Assembly: GCF_003086295.3 (NCBI RefSeq)
Contig: NC_092045.1
Span: 93,696,693-93,760,692, forward strand
Origin: Arachis hypogaea
Taxonomy: Eukaryota > Streptophyta > Magnoliopsida > Fabales > Fabaceae
Reading direction: 5' to 3'
DNA: 64,000 nucleotides
In this document: piece after piece, positions 47,423 through 61,230 of the stretch
Layout of the letters: each line of letters opens with the position of its first letter
How positions within the stretch are numbered: the first letter of the stretch is position 1
Notes under the pieces: model-generated
Told to the model about the DNA's origin: nothing
What the model saw: the letters and a program-made list of their open reading frames with translations, nothing else
Database searches by the model: none
Translations under genes and position numbers: made by a program

Positions 47423-50400
47423 GTTTTTGTGATAATAGTTAACTCAAGTTAAAATTAACTAAGATTTTTCTTGTACAAATAGCTGAATTATAAAAACTTT
47501 TGACTATTTACGATCTAGGTGCTCTAAATTTATAAGGGCTAATGTTGAGTATATTCCATAAATTATAATTTCAAATATTAAATTTTGTACAAATCAATTT
47601 TAAAGTTACAAAATCCAATTTGTTTTCAATCTCCACATTTGAAAAATACACTCAATTATCAAATTTAAGTGATAGTTTTTTTAAATTTATTTAAAAATTC
47701 AAATATTGCAGCTTGATAAAAGTATGTTGATTATTATTAAAAGCTACAATTTATTTTCTGTTCAACTGGAAACCGGCGAAGAAAACGATCTAGTCCAACG
47801 TGTGAAACCGACATATTAAATAGCGTTTCAAAACTGTTGAATTGGCCTGTTATCCACCCCCTTTCCGCACTCACGTTACGAATAACGTGACACCATAACT
47901 GGTTGTGCAACTAGGAGTAGTTCAAAGAGATCGAAACGTCAATCTTTTTAATAATTTATTTGGTGACTAATTTTATTTTATTTTAATTTTATTTTAAATT
48001 TATTCCTTCCATACCATACCTTTTTTTATGTCTACGTGTTAGCAATTATTTATTAAATTTTATCCAATTGTTAACTTATTTAATTATCAATCTGACATTA
48101 TTCATGTGTTTTTATTTTTTTTAAGATAAAATTCAACTCATAAAAAAGAGATGGAAAAGAAAACCGCGTAGAATGAAATCATCACTGCGCAAGATGCTGT
48201 TTGTGATGTATCTTCTAGGTAAATCTCAATTATGTATTTCTCATTAAAACCACAAATTATGAAAAAAGTATCTAAATTGTATATAATTTGTTCTAGGTAG
48301 TATGTGTAACCTTTTATTTTTTAAGACCTCTACCACCGTGGTAGCAAAAATGGAAGATCTGGATCAAGAAATCGAATTTCAATTATTTGCGGAAACATAC
48401 CAACGATTTATATGCAACTAATTATTCCACACCCTCTACTATAATTAACATGTAACGACCTATCCCACGCTACCAAAGCACAAATCAAAAGAATATGTGT
48501 ACCTTTGTGATAAAAATAATCCTACTACTTTTAAATTAAAATGTCGTGGTTCTAAAACATGATAAAAGTATATTATATTCAATTCTAAGATTATTAACGA
48601 ATTTACTTGTATTCCTTTCAAAATGATTTACAATAACATGAACGTTAATCATAATTTCAAAAATTTAACAAAAAATAATAGGATATTTATTCAAAATATT
48701 ATAATTTAAATATTTTAAATACATGTACTTGTATTCATTAATACAAATAATTTATTTAAATTAAACCATTAAACTGATAAGAGTACATATTTTTAAAAAA
48801 TTTTAATTTAAAAAATTCCATTGTGTTTATTGTGTAGATAAAATTTAACTATTTCAAGCCATTATTTTTTTTAAATCGACTAAATAAAATTAATGAAATG
48901 AATATAATAATACAATGTAAAAAACTTTATAAAACTAAATTAAATTTATTAATTTGAATTATATCTATTTAAATTTTAGATAATACAATAAAAAAATCCC
49001 AAGAAAAATGTGATTTTACTTTGTTTCGAGATTTAAAATTTTTTTTATGTTTAACCATTGATTAAGTTGGTTCAATATACTACATAGTTTTGTTTATTCT
49101 TAATAATTTTAAATTATAATATAGGTTTAAGCATAATTAAAAGTAAATATTTAACTACATTTTCTCAATTTAAATGGATCAGTTTGATTTCATAATAAAA
49201 AATATATCCCAGGTGCTTAATTTAACATGATGGTTATACAAATCCTAAAAGTTTTTTTATTTAATTAAAATAAAAGATGATTAAATTTACTTCATTCTCT
49301 TAAATGAAAATTGAAAACATAAAATTCCCTAAATCAATTTATATTTAAATCATGCTAGGATAATATTTGTTAGATATTATATTGTACACCATGATGTATA
49401 TGAACATGGTAGAGCATAGAGTTTTATCTTTTTTTTTTCAACCTAAATCAGCATAGACTAACATGATCTATGTGCTACTAACAAATCCATCACAACTTAG
49501 CATGATTTACATTTAAAATCCGACCTCAACCTCAATTTAACATAGCACGACATATGTATATTGATCACTTATCTTACATAAACAAATTTACCTAAATTTT
49601 ATATTATAATCAATTTTTTCTAACAACAACTATGGCTTCCTATTTTAATTTACTTGTACATTAGTTATTTTACATTAAAAAATGTTCACCAATTTTTCTT
49701 TACTTTTAAAATCCAGTAACAATAATTTTTTTATAGAGTACTTTCAAGTTTTTTATGGTCAAACAAAAATTAGAATATGGTAATCTCAGCAAATAGGTTA
49801 CAATTTAAGCCATGTTAAATAAGTAATCATATATTTGAGTACATTAAAAATATTTTTAATTTATATCATATTGTAATTATTTTCTATTTTATTACAATTT
49901 TTATGGCTCATTTATCAAAATACTTTTTTATGAAAAAATATCTTTAACGGATTATACTATGTAGTATTTTATCATAACATTTGATTTTGATAAAAATACA
50001 TCATTTTATATTAGTATAACATTAATTAATTAATTAATACGTTAAGTTTTTAAATGTAATAATATTTGTAATATTATGTTAATCTAATTAATTAATTAAA
50101 ATTTTTTAAATATCAATTAAATATAAAAGAGTGGTATGTTGAACAAAAAATCTTATATACTATCTCTTTATTCTTCTAAAAACGTAAGATATTTCATTCC
50201 ACTAGTCACTGTTGAAGAAATACTTGATACTAATAAATTGCAACATTTCAATTAGTCGGGCTAAAGCATTAAGATTTATCAATTTGTAAGTAAATCGCGG
50301 ACAGGTGTGCTAGTTACATCTTGGTTAAAATTTGTACCGTATTAATAATTTTTATGCATAAAATTATTAATTAACCATGACTAAATATTTAAAATTAACA

Positions 50401-50740
50401 ACTATATAATTTTACAATAATAAAAGTCAATTGTCTCACAATTAGTTTTTTAATATTCGTTTATTAGTTTTATTTTTTACATTTTAAGACTATGTAAATT
50501 AAATTATTATTAAATAGATTATTCTTATGCTATTTTTTTTTGGTATTTTCTCACAAGAAGAGACGTGTATGACAGTCTAAAACAAAAGAAACTGTTAACT
50601 ATAATTTAGTTTCGCACTTGCGTAGCCAAACCAAACTCTTTCCAAGAAGAATACGTAAGCCTTCTTCAACAATTTATTTGCCAACAATCAACATTTAAAT
50701 TTAGTCTCAGATCCTATGTATCAGTGTTTAACTGAATACA
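47423..50740. other. Head-to-head spacer, copy 2
   Basis: AT-rich and matching 5302-8555. It includes a 60-bp stretch near 48346-48405, absent from copy 1, that starts ATGGAAGATCTGG and reads MEDLDQEIEFQLFAETYQ before a stop; it may be a lost first exon. It also holds a stretch near 49346-49395 missing from copy 1. No full gene. Confidence 0.5.
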
Positions 50741-52643
<1,903 letters not shown>

Positions 52644-54409
52644 AATGCAGCCATTTATTATCTTCATGATATGAGTTTTATTAATTTGTCTAAGTTTAAG
52701 ATATATTGAATTTCATACATTGACAATGTTTGTTATTTTATTTTAGTAAAACTTTATATTAAAACCGTTTCCATTTATTTGTTTCTAATCCTACCATTTT
52801 TTCGGTAGTATTATTTTATTTCCATTAATTTTACCAAAAATGTAAAATAAAAAGATGAAACGTTGTAACCTCATAATTGAATGAAGGGTTATTAGACTTT
52901 ATTATTATTAATATATGATATATGCAATGATTTTATATTTTTGATGATGATGATAGCGGTTGAATACAAGAAATAAAAGTTGAGTGCCCATGGGATTGAT
53001 ATGTGTGGTTGAAAGAATATGGATTAGTGATTAGTACCTGTTTTTTTAATTAAAGTTTTTGTATGTATTGTGAGTTGTTGGTGGTGAAAAAAGTTGGAAA
53101 AATAAAGCACACAGCAGGAAAAAAACCTTCTTTAAATATTCGATATTGTTTTAGTTCCTTCAGAGAGCCAAAGCAAGAATTTTTTGGCAAGAATGCATTG
53201 TCAAAATCCAATATCCTCTCTTTCCCAATTCCCTTCTACGTGTGAGGACTGGACAGCATAAAAGCAACAAAAAGAAAAATCAAAATTTCGGTGATTATCA
53301 TTGAGAAGACAATCTTCCATGAGAAAGATATGGTAATTGCAAGAAAAGAAGAGGCTATTCGAGTGCATTCCGCCTCCCATCGTTAAGACAAACCCTAAAT
53401 CCATTAAGACTCCAATTCTTGCTCCGCCAATTCACTTAGCACCTACAAACGCAATTTTTCATCTTCTCAAGGTTCTTATCTGTTCTCTGTTCCACCGTCT
53501 TCTGTTCTTTGAATTTCCTTTATGGGTTATACTATTCAAAGGGTGTAGGGTGTATGAGTTTGTATCTGGGATATTAGCTTCGTGAAATTAGTCGGAATTG
53601 ATAAACTGGTAACACATACAGTACCTAAAACAAGTAACTGGGGAGATATAAATGCTGCTGAAATGGTAGGTTAGTAAGTGTATTGGATTGGTATTATTTT
53701 ATAAATGATCATATGTTTTATTTACTTTGATGTAGTTACAGAATTATAGTATATGATATTCCATACACATGATATTCCATACACATGACTCTCCTATTAT
53801 TATTTGTAGATGTAGTTCCTAACAATTTTGAAAAGTTATTGAAGTAAATGTTGCTGCTATCTCCACAAATTATATAGGTAAATATATACCCTCCATTGAG
53901 TCCCATGATCCTTGCTCGTTATGATCTTTGTGTTTGGAGCGTTGATGTGACGCTAACTGGTTAATGAATGTGATTCATGTAGCACATGAAATTCTATGTT
54001 TTTACTACTTAGTTAGCTGTTGTTGGGTTTGAAATCCAAGATAAGTGCAACCTATTGAAGTCTTCATTAATGTTCAAGAACTAAATTCTTATCATATCTT
54101 TTATATTTCTCTTGTAGCTCTTTCGATTTTTTTTCCTGTGGTGTAAAGTGTGCAATTGTATGACTGATGAGTGAGATATTCAAACTATTATCATGTGTTA
54201 AATTCTCTGAGGAGGAGGGCACTATGCAAAGGAACAGAGATTTGGTTTGTTAACTTGGTCAAAGTAGAGTCAAATAGTTCCATTAAAATATGAAATTGTT
54301 GGCTTCAAGTTTCTGTGTATTAAATCTGTAGAGACAGAAGGGAGAGACTGCAAGTATGCTGTTTTATTTAACTGCTAACAATTTTCCTTCTCAACTACTT
54401 GTGCCTTAG
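52644..54409. other. Non-coding part of composite copy 2
   Basis: Matches 10466-11630 of copy 1 as far as about 53696. It then continues for about 0.7 kb of intron-like, AT-rich sequence seen only here, ending with the acceptor TTGTGCCTTAG at 54399-54409. No other gene recognised. Confidence 0.5.
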
Positions 54410-55245
54410 GATGGCAAACCTGTTAAGCCAATTGCTGTAGCTACAAAAATTACAAATCTATCAGCCAATGCTTTCATCCAAAAGGTAACTTACATTGTAC
54501 CATGTATGATAATTTGTGTTTTATTCAAAGTTTGCCTACTTATTGTGGATATGTTGTATTCTAGCATGTATCTTTTATTCTAAACGTGACAAGAATTTGA
54601 TTGAAACTAGAATTCAACTATAGGATGAATGGCTTATAAATGTATTTGGTTTTGTAATATTAATTATTGACACCAGACTGCAGGTCCTCACCTTTAATTG
54701 AATGGGACCTACTTATTATCTACTAATTTGTTTAAGAAAAATATTTTGTGGCACTGATTGAATGGGTAAAAGGCACTGATTACCCGTGATGTAATCATGT
54801 AGGAGCTGTAGGAATTCATATCATCAAGATAAATATGATTGCCTATCTTAAAGTGATGTGTTTCTATTTGTACCATCTCTTATTAACAATATTTCTTCAT
54901 CTCAAATTTGGAAAAGGGGTCATCTGTTGCTACCATGTAACTCTAAGCTCTTGCAATTTTCTTTTTGATATGTCCATTATGTTGAGCATATTAAAATGTT
55001 GGTATGTTGTTTTAGCATCTTGCTTCATCAACTACAATAATGGCCCTGCATTCGCAATATGTTCCTGGAGATCCAAATTCAGTTCTAAGCTGGTTGGAGT
55101 GTTGGTCAGCAACTAACATTTTGGAAACCAGTCCCCCAACCAAGAAAATTCGAGACGCTAAACATCAGCGAAAGCAGGGTACTATTTCAGTGGGAGAAGC
55201 TCCATTGAGCAAGTCAAGACGTACCCGCCAAAAAAATTGTTATAA
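54410..55245 (+). pseudogene. Captured IQD gene fragment, copy 2 (two exons)
   Basis: Exon 54410-54484 (75 bp) reads DGKPVKPIAVATKITNLSAN and five further residues, then GTAACT. After a 0.5-kb intron ending TTGTTTTAG, exon 2 from 55016 reads HLASSTTIMALHSQYVPGDP followed by a VLSWLECWS core and basic residues. Exon and intron phases are kept, so genomic DNA rather than cDNA was captured. As recalled, the pair matches the region after the IQ67 domain of IQD proteins (a KVTNxSAxAFxRKLLASSP-type segment, then SWLERWS). The calmodulin-binding exons are not present. A transcript from the upstream ULP-like promoter could carry it, but nothing here proves expression. Confidence 0.6.
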
Positions 55246-55763
55246 GAAGATTTACAAATCAATTTCTTTGTTACTTAATAAAATTATGAACTTTTATATA
55301 AGTGAGTAATTACTCATAAATTAATTAGTATTAATTTTCTTATGACTTAAAGTAGTTATAAAATAATTAATTAATAATATATACCAATAAAAAATTGTAT
55401 AAATAAAAATTTAATTTATAATTTCACAAAATAATTTTTAAAAAGATAATTATAGATATACTAAGAGTACAATACTCACAAAAATACGTAGTGAGTAGTA
55501 AATCATGTAAATAAAGACTATTTTTTAACTTATATTCATTTTTAAAATCTAACAAATGATAAAACAATTTATTTTTATTAAAAGATTTACTGAAAAAAAA
55601 TTTTCTACTTAAAAATTACTGAACTTTTTATTATCTATCCAAATTATATTATTTTAACTAACTAAATTTTATCTTTTTAAGTAGCTCAAATATAAGAATA
55701 TTTGAACTATCTTTATAATTTTTTATTTTATCTAAATTTAATTTTTTATATTTTTAGATTTAA
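55246..55763. other. AT-rich tail of composite copy 2
   Basis: Colinear with 11956-12470. No gene seen. Confidence 0.6.
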
Positions 55764-56036
55764 TTTTAAAAATTTGTGTTAATGTTAGAATTTTTTAAAA
55801 AATAATATTATAGCTTAATAAATTTATTAAAGACAGGTCGGTTATGGCACGTCAATGTGATACAGGGAGTACAGAGAGGAAATAGAATTAGAGAAGTACA
55901 GAAAATATTGTTTGTGGCAAAAGGTCACCATTGTGACCATGTTTGGTGATAAATAGAAGACACGTTCATTTATTTTTATCACGATTTAGCATTTGTAGTT
56001 AAAATTTGGTGGCTAAACTCCATTTTTGTGATAGTG
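55764..56036 (-). mobile_element. Terminal fragment of a CACTA-like transposon
   Basis: Read on the minus strand from 56036 it begins CACTATCACAAAAATGGAGT and continues with a GCCACCAAATTTTA stretch, as legume CACTA ends do. A perfect hairpin, GGTCACCATTGTGACC, lies at about 55931-55946. The interior would extend left, toward the composite. No matching opposite end was found near 43741, so it may be only a fragment. Confidence 0.45.
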
Positions 56037-56529
56037 TATGTGATAATTTTTTCAATAACATTTTAAATATCGTATTTTTATTCTAAATGTCTTATTTTGT
56101 CCTATTTTAGAAAACGAAGAAAGTGATAATATAAAAAAAAGAAATTTTTGAAAAAAAATTAATTTTAAGTAGAGGACTAAAATAGGATGGACAAAAATAT
56201 TTGGGACTAGAAAAAATAACGTCTCATGTATTAAATGTAAATCCCGCTAAATTAGAGAATAATTAGTCAATAAATTAAATTTTAATAAAAAATTAGAAAT
56301 AAAAATTTAATAGTAAAATAGGATAGAGCCAATTAAAATAATAATTTTGACACTAATTTCAAAGAATTTGGCCCAAGATTGGGACGAACGGGCTGAACCA
56401 GACAAATTGGGCCCAAAATGGCCCAAAGCCCCAATCCAACCCAGCCATACATGAACAAACACAGCCCCCTTCTCCCTTCATCCTTATTTTCACGCTGGAA
56501 ACCTTTAGGAGAGAACTGCGCCAAAAACT
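56037..56529. other. Unassigned, possibly an LTR fragment
   Basis: 56220-56520 has GGCCCAA / GGGCCCAAAATGGCCC words in a layout like the LTR at 61540-61620, so it may be a diverged LTR piece. It then joins the first bases of an A-type PBS (GCGCCA) at about 56519. No gene seen. Confidence 0.35.
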
Positions 56530-58046
56530 TGGTGCGCGAAATTTAACTCCGCACAAATGAACCGGCAAATGCACCGGGCCATCCAAGTAATACCTCAGGT
56601 GAGTGAGGGTCGAATCCCACGAGGATTGTCGGATTGAGCAAGCAATGGCTACCTTGTAAATCATAGTCAGACGATTCGAAAAGATGGTTGTTGGTTGAAA
56701 GCATAACCGAAAAGTAAAAGAAAAGAATACCATATTGATTTAAAGAAAATAATGATAATTATTTAGTTAAGGCTTCGGAGATGCTTATTCTTTTCGGACT
56801 AACTTTTCTTACTGTCTACTTCAATAACGAATGATTCATTCAGTGGCAGCCACAAGTGATTAACTTATGTCCTCTCATCAGGTTAATCTCTTCTAAACTA
56901 TAGCAATCCACCATATTCGAGTAACTCATGTCCTCTCATCAAGTTAACCCATGGCTTCTCACTATAGCCGAAGGTGAAGCTCTAAGCAATCCACTCCCCT
57001 TCACAATCCAACTCAAAATGCCACAGATAAGGTCAGATCTTCTGGATCAGAGAATGCTGCTTTTTTTACTATAGCCTTCGCACCATAGAAACCTCAGTAA
57101 CCTACGGTCAACAGGATTATATGTCACATATCCAAAGTTGCCCAGGTACTCTCTTGGAATCTGCAATGCATTCTCTAACTTTAGTTCAATGCTATCTGGG
57201 TCAGGACTCACACGGAACCCATGTAGAACAAGGATGAATGTCACAGTTCACCCCAATTCATTAAGATTGAAGAACGAGAACTCATAAGAGAATAGAATCA
57301 GATATATTGAAATAGAAACAGTAATATTATTAATCCATGAGAATCAACAAAGCTCCTAACCCTAACTTAGGAGGTTTAGTTGCTCATAGTTTACAGAAAA
57401 ACAATGATGAATTCGAAAATAGGGTCAAAGAAGTCATTCCTAACATGGGTGATCTTCTCCTTTAAATACTAATATAATAACTAGAGATTACCGAAATAAG
57501 ATAGACTGGACTCTTAGTGCAAAAATCCACTTCTTGGGCCCCCTTGGTGAGTGTTTGGGTTGATCTTGGGGTGAATCCACGTGTTGAGACTCCTCTTGGG
57601 GCGTTGGACGCCAGGCTTGCTCCCTTTAGGGCGTTGAAATGCCATGCAGGGAGTCAGTAGAGCGTTCAACACCCATTTTAGGCCATCATTTCCAAAGATA
57701 ATATGCATTATTATATATTGCTGGAAAGTCCTGAAAGTTATCTTTCCAACGCTACTGAGAGCGCGTCAATTAGACCTATGTAGCTCCAGAAATGCTCGTT
57801 CGAATGCATGGAGGTCAGAATTTGATAGCATCTGCAACCCTTTCTCTGTCTCTGAATAAGATTTTTCTAAAGCTTGCCAGAATCCCACAAAAATAACCTA
57901 AAATAGGAAAAGCACTAAAACTTAAAGTAACATCCAAAAAGTAATTTTTGCACTAAAACCTACTAAGACTTGATAAAACATCACAAAACATAACCAAAAA
58001 CACTAAGAAAACAGTACTAAAAAGTGTATAAAATATCCGCTCATCA
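56530..58046 (-). repeat. LTR A' (uninterrupted copy)
   Basis: 1517 bp and colinear with 22118-22954 plus 36527-37208. It preserves the empty insertion site (CTCCTAACCCTAACTTAGG at about 57355). Only six bases of PBS remain to its left, so the element interior is missing here. Confidence 0.9.
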
Positions 58047-58063
58047 AAAGGCACCAAAAAACT

Positions 58064-59933
58064 TGGTTCAAGACTTCGAGATTCCTAACAGCTTAACTGG
58101 CAACTGTACCGGGTCATCCAAGTAATACCCTAGGTGAGTGAGGGTCGATCCCATGAGGATTGCTAGACTGAGCAAGCAATGGTTGTCAAGTTAGACTTAG
58201 TCAAGCAAATTAGAAAGGGGTTTGGTGAGTTACAATTTGCATAAACAATAAATAAGCAAGTAAAGAAAATAGTAAACAGTTTGGTGTGAAAGCAGTGTGA
58301 GAAAACAGTTAAGGTTTCAAAGATGTTTATCTTTCCGGATTAAAGTTTCTTACCAACTATTTTAACAATGAATGATTCATTCTATGGCAAACCATAAATT
58401 TCTAAACCCTAATCTCTTAGTGATTTAGCCTCCTCTAACCTTCATTAACCGCCATTCTCGTGGTCACTTAATTCTGATTAGAGGGCTAAGTTCAGAAAAC
58501 TAGTTTAACGCCACACCCTAATTATCCAAGACTAACAGGATTATATGTCACATATCCCAATCAGTTCATGTAATTAGCAGTTCAGGAGGAATTTGATTTC
58601 AAGTTGTAGTTTAAGCGAGATAACTCTCTCGAGAATCACAAGAACTCATGTAGAAAAGGGTCATACTCTCGTTCCACCCAGTTCATAAGATTAAGAACGA
58701 AAACAATCCTTAGATTTGAATCAAAACATTAATTAAAATAGAAGAATAATAGTTCTAATCCATATAAATAAACAGAGCTCCTAACCTTAACCAAGAGGTT
58801 TAATTGCTCATACTTACAAAGAAAATCAGGATTCTTCCAAAAGTGTGACGTGTGAAAGAGAGAAGATCCCAATTACAAGAGATCTTTTCCCTTTTATTCT
58901 AACCAAATTTATTTGAAACTAAAATAAAATATTCAATTCTAAATCTAAAATATTTTGTTTGTAAATAAAAATAACTAAAATAAGATAAAAGACAACAATT
59001 AAAAGCTAAATCCCACTAAAGATTAGTTTGACCCAAATTTGGGCATTTTCCTGGCATTTTTCTTGCGTTAAACGCTGGTAGGGGGTTCTGGCACTGGTTC
59101 TGTCCTCTTTGGGATTAGCGCCAGGTTTGGCAGTGATTCCAAAAAAAAAGTATAAACTATCATATATTGTTGAAAAGCTCTGGAAGTTGGCTTTCCAATG
59201 TCGAATGAACTACCAATCCGGCCCCTGTTCATTTCTCAAAATGACAACGTGATCCCTCAAGAAAAAAATGATCCACTTTGGTCCCTATCCTTTATTTCGT
59301 GACACAATGCGGTCCTTGTGACTGTTTCTCTGTCAACTCTGAATGGAAAATGCTGACGTGTCAGGTTCAAAAATGGACAGGGACCTAATTGTCTATAGAT
59401 TTAAATTTGTTAAGGGTTTATTTGCCTTTATATTTTAAACGATATTTTTTTCAAATTATTTTTTTATTCATTATATTAATATGCTTTTTCAATAAATTAT
59501 TGAACATATAGTATGATAAATACAAACTAATTAATAAATTATTCAAATTAAAAAATATCATTTATTATGAAACTAAATAAATAATTCAAATATAATTTTT
59601 AAATATATAAATAATAAACATTAAAATCAGTTAATACATCAATAATAACGCTATGATATTAGAGTTATTAATTTAATGCAAAGATATCAAATAAAATTAT
59701 TAACTTAGTTTAAAGAGATAAAAAATTAAATTTGTTATTACACAAAAAAATTTTACCATATATTAAATAATGTGTTCATTAGTTTTCACTTTATTGTAAA
59801 AATTATCTAGATCATAATACTTGATTTTAAGTAAAATATATGTAAATTTAATTGAATTTTAATATACATAAAATTTTAATCAATCCACATTATTCTTATA
59901 TTGATAATTCTTATTGATGCTTTGAGTTTGCTA

Positions 59934-59988
<55 letters not shown>

Positions 59989-60861
59989 TTAGTTGCCTAT
60001 TCATAGTGTATTTTAATGCAAAAATATCAAATAGAATTATTAATTTAGTTTAGAGAGATAAAAAATTAGATTTATTATTACTCAAAAAAAATTTATTATA
60101 TATCAAATAATGTGTTCATTAGTTTCTAATTTATTGTGAAAATTATCTAGATCATAATACTAATATTATATCATAGGATTATTATTATTAATGTATTAAC
60201 CGTATTTTAGTGTTTATTAAATATTTAAAAATTATATTTGAGAATTATTTATTTAGTTTCATAATAAATGATATTTTTAAATTTGAATAATTCATTTAAA
60301 AATAATATTAATATAATGAATAAAAAATAATTTGAAAAAGATATCGTTTAAAAGATAAGGACAAATAAATCCTTAACTAATTTAAATTTAGAGACAATTA
60401 GGTCCCTGTCCATTTTTGAACCTAACACGTCAGCATTTTCCGTTCAGAGTTGACAGAGAAGGAGTTACAGGGACCGCGTTGTGTTACGAAATAAAGGACA
60501 AGGACCGAAGTGGATCATTTTTTTCTTGAGGGATCGCGTTGTCATTATGAGAAATTGACAGGGGGGATTGGTAGTTCACTCTTCCAATGTCATTGAACTG
60601 CATCAAATGGACCTCTATAGCTCGAGTTATGCTCGTTGGAATGAAAGGAGGTCAAGGTTGATAACATCTACTTTCTTCCTTTATTTTTGAACAAAACTCT
60701 GCCAAATTCGTCCAAATTTCACCTGAAATAATAAAAATACCAAAATAACTCAAAGTAGCATAAAAGAAGATTTGGTACTAAAATATAATAAAACTTAATA
60801 AATTCTAACTAAAAATAACTAGAAAATGAAGGAAAAAAGGGTATAAGATGCTCACGCATCA
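58064..60861 (-). repeat. LTR B', carrying the second MITE
   Basis: Colinear with 37226-40106, about 1409 bp without MITE and target duplication. It abuts LTR A' through the same 17-base PBS remnant. Confidence 0.85.
59203..60581. mobile_element. Mutator-like MITE, copy 2
   Basis: 1379 bp with perfect 10-bp flanks TTCCAATGTC (59193-59202 and 60582-60591). Same arms and inner direct repeats (about 59672-59832 and 60010-60168) as copy 1, with a shorter (AT)n core. Its identical location in LTR B shows it was already there before duplication. Confidence 0.85.
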
Positions 60862-61230
60862 TCGCCTCTATGGTTGCACAATTGGTTTGGCATCATCCTC
60901 AAGCAAGATCTTGTGCATACACTTGGTTGGACCAATCCCCCTTAAATCACTGATGGTCCACCCGAGAGATGTTTTATGACTCTTGAGTACCTGAAGTAGC
61001 GCCTCCTCCTCCTCATGTCTCAGAGAGGAGCTAATAATCACTGGACAAGTATCTTGTTCTCCCAGGAAGGCATACTTCAAAGAGGGAGACAAGGGCTTCA
61101 ACTCAAGCTTCGAAGGCCCTTCCTCAATGCTAGGCGTGTGAGACTTCTCCTTCTAAGGTAGTGAATCATCAATCTCAAGTAAATCATTCTTAGAAAGAGA
61201 ATCCAGAACATCATCAAGATTTTCCACTTC
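60862..61230 (-). pseudogene. Pre-RT segment of element B'
   Basis: An open stretch (61101-60868) reads SLKYAFLGEQDTCPVIISSS and, later, GWTISDLRGIGPTKCMHKIL, ending VQP-like against the LTR. This is the linker before reverse transcriptase. It is better preserved than the left copy, which has a stop at about 40240. The remainder of gag-protease is cut off by the LTR that starts at 61231. Confidence 0.75.

Noticed and set aside
54835..55116. 93-codon plus-strand ORF
   Set aside because: It crosses the IQD intron and exon in the wrong frame.
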